Shown: in pieces, positions 32,785-41,388 of the stretch | Layout: each line of letters opens with the position of its first letter | How positions within the stretch are numbered: the stretch's first letter is position 1 | Assembly (NCBI RefSeq): GCF_046557615.1 | Contig: NZ_JBKIII010000002.1 | Location: 806,001-870,000, forward strand | Length of the DNA stretch: 64,000 nucleotides | Reading direction: 5' to 3' | From: Haloferax sp046557615 | GTDB lineage: Archaea > Halobacteriota > Halobacteria > Halobacteriales > Haloferacaceae | The notes under the pieces: model-generated | Database searches by the model: none | The model's input: the letters and a program-made list of their open reading frames with translations, nothing else | What the model was told of the DNA's origin: nothing | Position numbers and translations under genes: made by a program

Positions 32785-33105
32785 ATGGATTGGCCACACG
32801 ACCCAGACGGAGAAGAGGGAAGCGAAGGACGGCGCAAATACGGTCAGGCCATCATCGCCAAGAAAATCGACGAAGACGAGGACTTCCCGCTAAACAAAGC
32901 GGAGTTCGTCGAGGAATTCGGTGACGACCCGATTCGAATCGACTACGAGCGCGTCGTTTCGCTCGGTGAAGTCTTCGAGAACGTCGAAGGCGAGGAGTAC
33001 GACGACTTCGTCGAATTCCACAAGGCCGTCGGCAAGGGCATGCGCGAAGCAGGCTACTGGTTCTACGAAGGCGCAGAGCAGTTCGTCAAAGGAAAAGGCG
33101 CGTAA
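32785..33105 (+). CDS. Conserved haloarchaeal protein (DUF5785-like)
   Basis: A 106-residue acidic soluble protein (MDWPHDPDGEEGSEGRRKYG...). The central part has FPLNKAEFVEEFGDDPIRID, and the end has aromatic-rich GYWFYEGAEQFVKGKG. No catalytic motif is visible. I believe relatives are found in most haloarchaea, with unknown role. It is convergent with udk, 9 bases apart. Confidence 0.75.
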   Translation: MDWPHDPDGEEGSEGRRKYGQAIIAKKIDEDEDFPLNKAEFVEEFGDDPIRIDYERVVSLGEVFENVEGEEYDDFVEFHKAVGKGMREAGYWFYEGAEQFVKGKGA

Positions 33106-33114
33106 GCGTTCTCT

Positions 33115-33804
33115 TCAGTCGTCTTCGAACGACGTACGCTGCTGTACTTCTTTCTCGATTTCGTCGCGCTCCCACGTGCGCGTCTCGTCACCTTCGACTT
33201 CCGCCTGAACTTTCTCTTCGAGGAGGGTGACAGCGACGCTGTTGGCTCCTTCGGGGATGATGAGGTCGGCGTGTTTCTTCGTCGGCTCGATGAACTGCTC
33301 GTGCATGGGTTTGACCGTCGAGAGATACTGGTCCATGACGCCCTGTAAGTCGCGACCACGGTCGATGGCGTCGCGTTGGATGCGCCGGAGGATGCGCACG
33401 TCGGCGTCGGTTTCGACGTAGAGGCGCAAGTCGAGCATCTCGTTGACCTGTTCGTCGTAGAGTGCGAGAATCCCTTCGAGGATGATGACGTCGGTCGGTG
33501 CGACGGTGACGCGCTCGGGTTTTCGGTTGTGAACTTCGAAATCGTACTGCGGCATCTCGACAGCGCGGCCTTCCAGCAGGTCCGAGAGTTGTTCTCTGAG
33601 AAGGTCCCACTCGAACGCAGAGGGGTGGTCGTAGTTGACCTTCTCGCGCGCGCCCATTTCGAGGTGACTCTGGTCTTTGTAGTAGTTATCAATCGGAATT
33701 CGTGTAACAGACTCACCGACGTTCTCCGTGATGAGTCGGGCCACAGTCGTCTTTCCGGCACCACTGCCCCCGGCGATGCCGATGACGAACGACGGGATGG
33801 TCAT
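33115..33804 (-). CDS. udk: Uridine kinase
   Basis: A 229-residue P-loop kinase that phosphorylates uridine/cytidine for pyrimidine salvage. Walker A GIAGGSGAGKTT is near residue 9, IPIDNYYKD near 37, and YDHPSAFEWDLL near 57 binds the nucleoside, all typical of uridine kinases rather than phosphoribulokinases. VDTD-type ends are replaced by a conserved YVETDADVRILRRIQRD. The ATG at 33804 (MTIPSFVIGIAGG) is preferred over 33825. Confidence 0.93.
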   Translation of the reverse strand: MTIPSFVIGIAGGSGAGKTTVARLITENVGESVTRIPIDNYYKDQSHLEMGAREKVNYDHPSAFEWDLLREQLSDLLEGRAVEMPQYDFEVHNRKPERVTVAPTDVIILEGILALYDEQVNEMLDLRLYVETDADVRILRRIQRDAIDRGRDLQGVMDQYLSTVKPMHEQFIEPTKKHADLIIPEGANSVAVTLLEEKVQAEVEGDETRTWERDEIEKEVQQRTSFEDD

Positions 33805-33977
33805 CTCTCGAAAAACGCTGTGCAAGCGGTTTGAACGCAGCGATTCGCATCGTCTGTCGTGTCAACGAGGCGTGAATGGTATCAAATATAAAGGTCTATG
33901 ATTGACAATCTCAACCAATATGTGTTCACGGCGCGGCATATCGCAAATTCGTCTTTTTCGAAACTCAGGGAGTTAAA

Positions 33978-33984
33978 TTTATAA
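33978..33984 (+). promoter_or_regulatory. TATA box of the liv substrate-binding protein gene
   Basis: TTTATAA lies 25-31 bases before the ATG at 34009, giving a leaderless or nearly leaderless transcript. The 204-base intergenic stretch is AT-rich (around 33880-33985) and carries no other gene. Confidence 0.6.
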
Positions 33985-34008
33985 CCCGGACTTGCTATTG
34001 ACTTTCAT

Positions 34009-35325
34009 ATGGTACGTGATATCGCACGACGAGACTACCTAAAGGGAGTGGGCGCCGCAGGGGCGGCAGGCTTAACTGGTTTATCAGGCTGTATCGGTGG
34101 CGGTGGCGGTGGTGGCAATGGTCCAGAAGGCCTTGTCGTCATCGGCTACCCAGAAAGTGGTATTCAACTGTTCCGTGACTACTACGCGGCCTCCGACGGA
34201 AGCGAGTCCATTCTCGTTCCCGACGGTCTGCGCTCCGGTTCGATGCCGGGTCAGGTCGGTAACGACATGGCGAACGTCACTGGTACCGCACCCGCAGCAG
34301 GCGGTCCGGCACAGGAGACGTTCAACCAACTCTTCCAAGACGAGTACGGTGCAGCACCCGGTGTGTTCAACTCGCAGTGTTACGACTCGGTTGCAACGCT
34401 GATTCTCGCCAACGCGGCGGCCGGTGAGAACACCGGTGCGGCAATCCGCGACCAGATGCGCCGTGTCGCCAACCCCGGTGGCATGGAGGTCACGCCAGAC
34501 AACCTCGTTGAGGGTGTCGAGGCGGCCGCAAACGGCGAAGACATCAACTACGTCGGCGCATCCTCGTCGGTCAACTTCAACGAGAAGGGTGACCCGGCAG
34601 AGGCAGCCTACGCAGTCTGGGAGTTCGACGCCGAGAACAACTCCACGACGGACGTGGAAGTCCAGAGTTTCGAGGGTGACAACCCTGACGGTTCCGGCCC
34701 ATCCGCAGACAGCGGAGCGGGTGGCGGCGACCGCGAAATCTCGGTCGGAATTCTCCTGCCCGAGACGGGTGACCTCGCCGCAGTCGGTCAGCCGATGATT
34801 CAGGCAGCACAGATTCCGGTCCAGCAAGTCAACGACGCCAACCCGGCAGGCATCACCGTGAACGCGCAGATTGAAGACACCCAGACGTCTCCGGACGCTG
34901 GTGTCTCTGCTGCACAGTCACTCGTCTCCGCGGGTGTGCCCGCAGTGTGTGGGTCGGCTTCCTCCGGTGTGAACGTCCCTGTCTCGCAGCAGGCGTTCAT
35001 CCCGAACGAGGTCGTCGGTTGCTCGCCATCCTCGACGGCACTGTCCGTCTCGGACCTCGACGACAACGACTTCATCTTCCGGACGGCACCTTCGGACTTC
35101 CTGCAGGGCCGCGTCATGGCGCAGGTCATGGCCGAACGCCTCGAAGCCTCCTCGGTTTCGACGCTCTACGTCAACAACGACTACGGTCAGCAGCTCTCTG
35201 AACGCTTCTCGAACGTCTTCGCCGACGCGTTCGACGGCGAAGTCTACAACCAGGTTGCGTTCAACATCGGTGAGTCGTCGTACTCCTCTGTCATCGAGAC
35301 GGCACTCTCCGGCCCAGAGAACTAA
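34009..35325 (+). CDS. Branched-chain amino-acid-type substrate-binding lipoprotein with swapped halves (circular permutation)
   Basis: A 438-residue Tat lipoprotein: twin arginine and lipobox LSGC with Cys28, then a Gly-rich linker. The normal family order is N-half (ISVGILLPETGDLAAVG ...) then C-half (...GLVVIGYPESG...). Here the C-half (residues about 38-224) comes first, then a linker (DNPDGSGPSADSGAGGG), then the N-half (241-438), which stops at SGPEN. Both break ends share GPE, so the ancestor probably read ...LSGPEGLVVIGYPE. All halves are intact, so the protein may still fold. The liv permease genes lie convergently downstream (36282-40372). Confidence 0.85.
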   Translation: MVRDIARRDYLKGVGAAGAAGLTGLSGCIGGGGGGGNGPEGLVVIGYPESGIQLFRDYYAASDGSESILVPDGLRSGSMPGQVGNDMANVTGTAPAAGGPAQETFNQLFQDEYGAAPGVFNSQCYDSVATLILANAAAGENTGAAIRDQMRRVANPGGMEVTPDNLVEGVEAAANGEDINYVGASSSVNFNEKGDPAEAAYAVWEFDAENNSTTDVEVQSFEGDNPDGSGPSADSGAGGGDREISVGILLPETGDLAAVGQPMIQAAQIPVQQVNDANPAGITVNAQIEDTQTSPDAGVSAAQSLVSAGVPAVCGSASSGVNVPVSQQAFIPNEVVGCSPSSTALSVSDLDDNDFIFRTAPSDFLQGRVMAQVMAERLEASSVSTLYVNNDYGQQLSERFSNVFADAFDGEVYNQVAFNIGESSYSSVIETALSGPEN

Positions 35326-35437
35326 GCAACTAACTCCGATTTTTCTTTCGACGCCAATTCCTGAGCGGTAGCGCCGTCGCTCGGTTTCGAGCGTGATTGA
35401 CAGAAGACACTTAATCGACTGTTGAGACGGTTGGACA

Positions 35438-36232
35438 ATGAAGCGCCGTGCCCTCCTCACGACGTGTTCGGGTTCATTTCTCACCAGTATTGCGGGCTGT
35501 CTGAGAACTGGCTCAGAACTGTTCGCCAGTAATTCATCGACTGACAGTCGGGCCACCGAATCGACAACTGACAGTCGAGCTACCGAGTCGACAACGGTCC
35601 CTCTCGGTGACCCACTTCCGTACGATACTGGGTCTGCGAACGATATCTTCGCACCACCGGGCATCGATATTCGCAACGAGAGTGACGAAGGTGTCACTCT
35701 CACTGTCGCGCTCGAACACGACGGTGACCGATTTTTCGAACAGACGTTCGATACGGCGGCAAATGGTGAGCTTTCGACCACCCCAGTCGTAAACTCGCAC
35801 GCTACGTACGACGTATTCGTCGAGACCGCAGATGGGCGGCAAGCGACTTCCGAGTGGAGCGTCGATGGAGAGTGGAATCATCCGATGTTGGCCGTACTCG
35901 TCGATGACGACGGACTCGTTCGAATCGGTTGTGCGTGGCCACAGACAATTAGGATTCCTGTCGAGAACGAGGACCAGACGGAACACGTGCTGAGAGTCGC
36001 AGTCAGTAACGGTGAGAAGGCCATCACTGAGACGAGACAAACCATCTTTCCGGGGACAAACCAACTCACGATAGACCTTCCAATTGGGGACACATACGAG
36101 TTGACCGTCGAAACAACGGCGGGTTCTCACACTGCCGAGTACGTCGCGTGCGACTGTTGGAGTACGGACGCCGAAGTCCAACTGAAAGACGGTGAACCCA
36201 CCATCTGGTACACCGCCTACGCCTGCGAGTAA
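35438..36232 (+). CDS. Tat/Sec lipoprotein, unknown function
   Basis: A 264-residue secreted lipoprotein: MKRRALLTTCSGSFLTSIAGC gives an RR-containing signal with a lipobox at Cys21. After it, an 11-residue unit (T-D-S-R-A-T-E-S-T-T type) occurs twice in tandem (near 34-53), a Ser/Thr-rich linker. Two beta-sandwich domains (about 75-150 and 160-264) follow, with paired cysteines near the end (ACDC, YACE). The fold resembles extracellular beta domains, but no function is known. It follows the binding-protein gene by 112 bases. Confidence 0.72.
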   Translation: MKRRALLTTCSGSFLTSIAGCLRTGSELFASNSSTDSRATESTTDSRATESTTVPLGDPLPYDTGSANDIFAPPGIDIRNESDEGVTLTVALEHDGDRFFEQTFDTAANGELSTTPVVNSHATYDVFVETADGRQATSEWSVDGEWNHPMLAVLVDDDGLVRIGCAWPQTIRIPVENEDQTEHVLRVAVSNGEKAITETRQTIFPGTNQLTIDLPIGDTYELTVETTAGSHTAEYVACDCWSTDAEVQLKDGEPTIWYTAYACE

Positions 36233-36281
36233 GAGAGACGGGTCTCGACACACAGGCATCGCAAAAAGGGATTGCCGAAGA

Positions 36282-37043
36282 TTATCCGCCGAGGAAGTCT
36301 TGGCGGACCTGTTCGTCTTCGAGGAGTGCCGTGCCGGTGTCCATGTAGCGGTTCTCACCGTTCGCAAGGACGTAGCCGCGGTCACAGCGTCGCAGTGCTT
36401 CTTTCGCGTTCTGTTCGACCATCAGGATGGCCGTTCCGGCCTCGTTGATTTCGTCGATTTTGTCGAACATCTCTTCGACGAGGTCGGGTGCGAGTCCTGC
36501 CGAGGGTTCGTCCAAGAGCAGGAGGTCGGGGTCGAGCATGAGTGCGCGACCCATCGCGAGCATCTGCTGTTGCCCGCCGGACATGGTGCCCGCCTTCTGG
36601 TCTTTGCGTTCTTCGAGGATGGGGAAGCGGTCGTACACCGCACGAAGTGCGTCCTGGGGAACTTCGTCGAGGATGTACGCGCCCATTTCGAGGTTCTCTT
36701 GGACCGAGAGTGTCGGGAAGACGTTGTCGTTCTGGGGGACGTAGCCGATGCCGACGTGGATGATGTCTTCTGGGCGTCGTCCGGTGATGTCTTCCTCGTC
36801 GAACTCGACGCTGCCGCCCATGAGGGCAGTCAGTCCGAAGACGGACTTCATGGTCGTGGACTTGCCTGCCCCGTTCGGGCCGACGATGGTGACGTACTCG
36901 CCGTCGAATACGTCCATGTCCACGTCGGTCAGGATTTGCAAGTCGCCGTAGCCTGCGTCGAGGTCGCGGACGCGAAGCAACACGTCGTCGCGGTCTTCGA
37001 CACCCGCGCCACTGGTGGCGCTGGTGTTGGCGTCGATGCTCAT
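36282..37043 (-). CDS. livF: ABC transporter ATPase, LivF type
   Basis: A 253-residue ATP-binding subunit. Walker A GPNGAGKSTT near 56, signature TMSGGQQQML near 154 and Walker B LLLLDEPSAGL near 174 are intact. The RYMDTGTALLEDEQVRQDFLGG end is the LivF form. With LivG it energises branched-chain amino-acid-type import. Its start overlaps the livG stop by four bases. Confidence 0.93.
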   Translation of the reverse strand: MSIDANTSATSGAGVEDRDDVLLRVRDLDAGYGDLQILTDVDMDVFDGEYVTIVGPNGAGKSTTMKSVFGLTALMGGSVEFDEEDITGRRPEDIIHVGIGYVPQNDNVFPTLSVQENLEMGAYILDEVPQDALRAVYDRFPILEERKDQKAGTMSGGQQQMLAMGRALMLDPDLLLLDEPSAGLAPDLVEEMFDKIDEINEAGTAILMVEQNAKEALRRCDRGYVLANGENRYMDTGTALLEDEQVRQDFLGG

Positions 37044-37903
37044 ACGTTACCTCCGAGGTAGGCTTCGATAACGTCCTCGTTGCTCCGGATGTCGTCGGGC
37101 GTCCCTTCGGTCAGGACCTTGCCCTGGTGGAGTACGATGACGTGTTCACAGTTGTTCATGATGAGGTCCATATCGTGTTCGACGAGCAGGAACGTGTAGC
37201 CCTGCTCGCGGAGTTCGTGGACGTGTTTGAGCAGTTTCTTTTCGAGCGTCGGGTTGACCCCGGCGAACGGTTCGTCCAAGAGGAGCATGTCGGGGTCGGT
37301 CAGGAGTGCCCGAGCCATCTCGAGCAGTTTGCGCTGGCCGCCAGAGAGGTTGCCTGCGTACTCGTGAGCGATGTGGTCGATGTCGAAGAAGTCGAGGACT
37401 TCCCAGACGCGTTCGAGGAGTTCTTCTTCCTGTTCGCGGACATCGTTTCGCACGCCGGGCATCACAGACCGCCAGAGTTCTTCACCCTGCTGGAACTTGG
37501 GCGCGAGCATCATGTTCTCGAGGACGGTCATTTCGCTGAGTTCGCGGGCGATTTGGAACGTCCGGACCATACCACGGTTTGCGATTTGGTGTGGTTCGAG
37601 ACCCGTCACGTCCTCGCCGTTGAACGTCACTGTGCCAGTGTCGGGCTTCAGCATGCCCGTAATGAGATTGAACGTGGTCGATTTACCGGCCCCGTTCGGG
37701 CCGATGAGACCAGTCAAGCTTCCGGCTTCGACTTCGAACGACGCGCCATCGACGGCGGTGATACCGCCGAACGATTTTTTGAGCCCGTCGACTTTCAATG
37801 GGAACTGTTCTGTCGTATCGACGCCACCGGCGAAGGCACCGAGTGCGCCTTCATCGACTTTGTTCGCAACGTCGTCCACAGATGGGTTCGATGCGTCACT
37901 CAT
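37040..37903 (-). CDS. livG: ABC transporter ATPase, LivG type
   Basis: A 287-residue ATP-binding subunit: Walker A GPNGAGKSTT near 70, signature NLSGGQRKLL near 182, Walker B LLLDEPFAGVNP near 203, and the LivG-type ending EDVIEAYLGGNV. The ATG at 37903 (MSDASNPSVDD) is chosen because the ORF upstream of it lies in livM. Its start overlaps the livM stop by eight bases. Confidence 0.92.
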   Translation of the reverse strand: MSDASNPSVDDVANKVDEGALGAFAGGVDTTEQFPLKVDGLKKSFGGITAVDGASFEVEAGSLTGLIGPNGAGKSTTFNLITGMLKPDTGTVTFNGEDVTGLEPHQIANRGMVRTFQIARELSEMTVLENMMLAPKFQQGEELWRSVMPGVRNDVREQEEELLERVWEVLDFFDIDHIAHEYAGNLSGGQRKLLEMARALLTDPDMLLLDEPFAGVNPTLEKKLLKHVHELREQGYTFLLVEHDMDLIMNNCEHVIVLHQGKVLTEGTPDDIRSNEDVIEAYLGGNV

Positions 37904-39269
37904 CGTCAACACCTCCTTCGGCTTCGGCGACGCCACCATCGGTCCGGACGGAGTCCTCCGAGCCACCGTCGGTGGCAGTTGCCTTCATCGACTTCGGACG
38001 GTCCAGCGGAATCACCGAAGCCGTCTCTTTGCGGTGTCCGAGCAGCCCTTCCGGACGGTTGTGCATCAGCCAGATGAGTACGAGACCCATCAAGACGAGT
38101 TGCAGTTGGCGGATACTGTCGACCGTGTAGAGGACGAACGGTACGGGGTCGAACGACGAGATGAGCGGCGAGATCGCCGGACCGAATCCGTTCGGTGCGT
38201 CGAAGTTCGGAAGTACCGCTTGGACGAGGTTCTGGAAGTAACGCGGGCCTTGGTACAGGACAGCAGCGAAGATTGCGCCACCGAGAACGCTCCCGGTGTT
38301 CGAACCAGCACCGCCGATGATGAGCGCAATCCAGACGAAGAACGTCACGCGCGGGCGGAAGAAGTTCGGCGTCACCGCACCCTGCGGCATAAGCCACAGA
38401 ATACCAGCGAGACCCATCAGCGCACACCCGAGCATGAAGGACTTGATTTTGAAGTTGTCCGTGTTCTTGCCGAGTGCGTTGGCGACGTCTTCGTCTTCAC
38501 GAATCGCCTTCAGCACGCGACCGAACGGCGATTCGCCAGTCCGCTTGAGCAACCAGTAGAACAACGCGACGAAGGCCAACAGTAATGCCCCGTAGACGAG
38601 GCCATCGACGACCGGCTTGGGATTCCGCGGGACGAAAACCTGAACCGCGTCGACCAGTCCGAGGTAGGCACCCCACAGCCCGATGCTACGGAAGAGTGCT
38701 TCCAGCGGTGGGACGAAGTCCAGAATGAGTCCGGACCCGCCACCGAATCCAACCCTGTTGCCGAAGAGGTTGAACGACTGCAACTCACCAGAGAGGAAGC
38801 TAAAGCGCATAATCTCTGAGAGCGCAATCGTCACGATTGCGAGGTAGTCGGCCCGCAACCGTAAGGCGGGAAGTGCGGCGATAAAGCCGAGAATCGCCGC
38901 TGCGGTCATCCCCGCGAGGATGCCGACCCACAGTGGGAGGCCGAGACCACCGACTTGTGCGGCCCCGCCAGCGACGAAGGTCGGTTTCGAGACGATGGCC
39001 ATCACGTAGACACCGACGGACATGAAGCCGACGATACCGATGTTGAACAGCCCAGTGTACCCCCAGTGGAGGTTGAGAGCTAACGATAGCATGGCGAAGA
39101 TGCCGATGTAGAACGTCAGCGTGGCGAGCGAGTTGAGTTGTCCGCGAAGCGTGTATCCAAGGCCGATACCTGCCAAGATGTACAGCAGGTAGACACCCAG
39201 GAGCGTCGCAACGATGAGTCCTGCGTCGCCGCCAGGCATCCGGTCGGCGAGATCTTCTCGGACGCTCAT
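37896..39269 (-). CDS. livM: ABC transporter permease, LivM type
   Basis: A 457-residue permease with about ten hydrophobic helices (VATLLGVYLLYILAGIGLGY; MLSLALNLHWGYTGLFNIG; ...; LVLMGLVLIWLMHNRPEGL). The motif NLHWGYTGLFNIG is typical of LivM, as is the EAA-like loop REDEDVANALGKN near 285. A polar, acidic tail of about 50 residues is the haloarchaeal extension. The start overlaps the livH stop by four bases. Confidence 0.92.
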   Translation of the reverse strand: MSVREDLADRMPGGDAGLIVATLLGVYLLYILAGIGLGYTLRGQLNSLATLTFYIGIFAMLSLALNLHWGYTGLFNIGIVGFMSVGVYVMAIVSKPTFVAGGAAQVGGLGLPLWVGILAGMTAAAILGFIAALPALRLRADYLAIVTIALSEIMRFSFLSGELQSFNLFGNRVGFGGGSGLILDFVPPLEALFRSIGLWGAYLGLVDAVQVFVPRNPKPVVDGLVYGALLLAFVALFYWLLKRTGESPFGRVLKAIREDEDVANALGKNTDNFKIKSFMLGCALMGLAGILWLMPQGAVTPNFFRPRVTFFVWIALIIGGAGSNTGSVLGGAIFAAVLYQGPRYFQNLVQAVLPNFDAPNGFGPAISPLISSFDPVPFVLYTVDSIRQLQLVLMGLVLIWLMHNRPEGLLGHRKETASVIPLDRPKSMKATATDGGSEDSVRTDGGVAEAEGGVDDE

Positions 39270-40372
39270 GCGGTCGCCCTCCCACTAAAGAGACCAGACG
39301 GTTTCACGAGCAGGATGACGATCATCACGACGAATGCGGCGGCGCGTGCGAAGGCCGAAGGAATCCACAGCACGGACATCGACGCCGTCATGCCGATGAT
39401 GATTCCGCCGGTGATGGCACCGTAAATCGAGCCAATCCCGCCGAGGATGACCGCTGCGAAGATGAGCAGCAGCAAGAGCCATCCGTCGTTGAATCCGAGC
39501 GTCCCCTTCCAGAGAACGAACATGTAGCCCGCGATACCGGTGAGACCGCCACCGATAATCCACGTTGCGCGGACGACCTGCTCGGTCGGAATCCCCGTAA
39601 TGCGTGCGAGGTCTTCGTTGTCGGCCATGGCGCGCATCGCCTTGCCGAGCTTCGTCCGCTGCAAGAGCAGGTGAACGCCGAGCATCAGACCGCCTGCGAC
39701 GACGAGCAGGGTGATGTCGTGGGCGTCGATGAAAATCGTCCCGTCGATAAAGTACAGCCCAATCGACGGTGGTTGGGCGGTCGTTCCGCGAACGTCCGAC
39801 CCGAAGACGAACTGCATCAGGTAACGGAGTGCGAACGCGACACCGATACTGGTGATAAGGAGCGTGATGCCACCTTCGTCACGAATCGGTCGGAAGATGA
39901 ACCGGTCGACACCGAGCGACAGGAGGATGGTGAATCCACCTGCGATGACGATGCCTGCGACGACGGCCAGCGGCGTCGAGAGCATCCCGATACCGAGCGT
40001 CCCACCGTAGACGGAGCCACCCGCCCCGACTAACAGCAGCGCGCCGATATCTGCACGGCTCAACCCGGCGATGAGGTACGTCGTTGCCCAACCGGAGAAC
40101 GCCCCCGCCGTGATGTAGTCACCGTGCGAGAAGTTAGCGAAGTTCAGAATACTGTACGTCATTGATAGGCCGATGCCCGCGAGGCCAATCACGAGCCCAC
40201 GCATCAGACCATCCCAAACGAGCGTGCCAATGTCGGCAAACTGCGTTTGGCCAGTTGCTACCCCGAGAAGAAGGTCGCCGAGCAGGTATACTGCGACGAC
40301 ACCGAGGACGAGCGCGAACGGGCGCTCGACAGCGAACTGCCTACCCCGGGAGTAAGTTTCGGCAATACCCAT
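39266..40372 (-). CDS. livH: ABC transporter permease, LivH type
   Basis: A 368-residue permease with about nine hydrophobic helices. The family motif NFANFSHGDYITAGAFSGW is near residue 74; the coupling loop RAMADNEDLARITGIP near 246 meets the ATPases. First gene of the livHMGF operon. The upstream region has a TATA box at 40412-40419 and a GAGGAT ribosome-binding site (40386-40381), eight bases before the ATG. Confidence 0.93.
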   Translation of the reverse strand: MGIAETYSRGRQFAVERPFALVLGVVAVYLLGDLLLGVATGQTQFADIGTLVWDGLMRGLVIGLAGIGLSMTYSILNFANFSHGDYITAGAFSGWATTYLIAGLSRADIGALLLVGAGGSVYGGTLGIGMLSTPLAVVAGIVIAGGFTILLSLGVDRFIFRPIRDEGGITLLITSIGVAFALRYLMQFVFGSDVRGTTAQPPSIGLYFIDGTIFIDAHDITLLVVAGGLMLGVHLLLQRTKLGKAMRAMADNEDLARITGIPTEQVVRATWIIGGGLTGIAGYMFVLWKGTLGFNDGWLLLLLIFAAVILGGIGSIYGAITGGIIIGMTASMSVLWIPSAFARAAAFVVMIVILLVKPSGLFSGRATA

Positions 40373-40411
40373 TGATAACTATCCTCATGATAAGTGCGGA
40401 CGATAAACAGT

Positions 40412-40419
40412 CTTAAACC
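40412..40419 (-). promoter_or_regulatory. TATA box of the livHMGF operon
   Basis: The minus strand reads GGTTTAAG. Archaeal spacing puts the start near 40389, giving a short leader of about 17 nt that contains GAGGAT, a Shine-Dalgarno-like match. Most genes in the window lack this. Confidence 0.5.
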
Positions 40420-40529
40420 TTTCTTAATTCGCTACTGGTGAAATCAGAACAACCGACAGACAACGACCTATTTGGCTACAAACGCTCATTGCCGCCACAT
40501 AAAAGCCAACACGCGTCAGATTGGTTCGC

Positions 40530-41072
40530 ATGCAGGTTCGCCCCGCTGTACTGTCCGACCTCGATACGCTCGTCGATTACTGGGTGGACCTCGCCGCAGG
40601 GCAGAAGGCTTACGACTCGCATTTAGAAGCAGAAGCAAATCGCACGCCGATTCGCGAGTCGATGGCACAGTACATTACCGCCGGTGGCGTGTTCGTCGCC
40701 GTCGCGGACGGTGGTGAGCGAACCGACAGTTCGCAAGCCTCGTCGGACGTTCGGTCCGACGATGGTCCGTCCGACATCCTCGGGTTCGTCATGTTCGGTG
40801 TCGAATCCGGCCAGTACGAGCAAGACGTACGCTGCGGACGGGTTCACAACCTGTTCGTCCTCCCAGAGCGTCGTGGAAGCGGTATCGGGAGTGAATTACT
40901 GTCGGCCGCAGAGAAACAACTGTGGGCGAACGGCGTCGAGAGTATCTCCTTAGATGTTCTCGCGGCGAACGAAGATGCCCACCGATTCTACCGACGCCAC
41001 GGCTACGACGCCCATCGAATCGAACTCGAAAAATCGACGCGAAACGATACACACTCAAAGGAGGACCGATAA
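40530..41072 (+). CDS. GNAT-family N-acetyltransferase
   Basis: A 180-residue acetyltransferase of the GNAT fold: VRPAVLSDLDTLVDYW (strand 1 and helix 1), then acetyl-CoA loop LFVLPERRGSGIGSELL near 108 (R/Q-x-x-G-x-G/A), and SLDVLAANEDAHRFYRRHGY near 136. A variable Ser/Asp insert (residues 62-83) is a halophile extension. The acceptor is unknown. The ATG at 40530 (MQVRPAV) is preferred over 40521. Confidence 0.85.
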   Translation: MQVRPAVLSDLDTLVDYWVDLAAGQKAYDSHLEAEANRTPIRESMAQYITAGGVFVAVADGGERTDSSQASSDVRSDDGPSDILGFVMFGVESGQYEQDVRCGRVHNLFVLPERRGSGIGSELLSAAEKQLWANGVESISLDVLAANEDAHRFYRRHGYDAHRIELEKSTRNDTHSKEDR

Positions 41073-41083
41073 TCGCAAGATGC

Positions 41084-41157
41084 GCTAGGGGAGCATGGGC
41101 GGTTCATGCACTCGACTTGTAATCGAGACTTCGTGGGTTCAAATCCCACTCCTAGCT
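41084..41157 (+). tRNA. tRNA-Thr (anticodon UGU)
   Basis: 74 nt. The acceptor GCTAGGG pairs with TCCTAGC (one G-T pair) and the discriminator is T, as in archaeal Thr. The anticodon stem CTCGA/TCGAG has loop CTTGTAA, giving UGU. The T-arm is GTGGG-TTCAAAT-CCCAC. A T-arm-derived hairpin element follows at 41196-41254. Confidence 0.95.
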
Positions 41158-41195
41158 TTCTTCTGCGGAACAACGTGACGCAGAGAAAGCGACAC

Positions 41196-41254
41196 GTGGG
41201 ATTTGAAGCAGGGAGCAACTCGGAGAGTTGCGACCGTGGTTCAAATCACACTCC
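41196..41254 (+). repeat. tRNA-linked hairpin element, copy B (Thr-UGU)
   Basis: The left arm GTGGGATTTGAA (41196-41207) is the exact reverse complement of the tRNA-Thr T-arm (TTCAAATCCCAC). The right arm TTCAAATCACACTCC (41240-41254) is a direct copy with one change. In between are CAGGGAGC, a perfect seven-pair hairpin (GCAACTC-gga-GAGTTGC, 41215-41231) and GACCGTGG. The whole element folds as one long stem. It follows a short stem, TCTGCG/CGCAGA, at 41162-41184. The gene-free remainder to 41388 shows nothing further. Confidence 0.65.
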
Positions 41255-41388
41255 GACCCTTCTCGACAGAGTTTCAATTACAGACGGTTTGTCCATTGCA
41301 TCGGTGATTCGGGCAGAAAACGGACCAGAGCGTGTGCGTTAGTTTTCCTGCGGCGTTCAAACTCCACTCTAACGATTCGCAAGAACAG

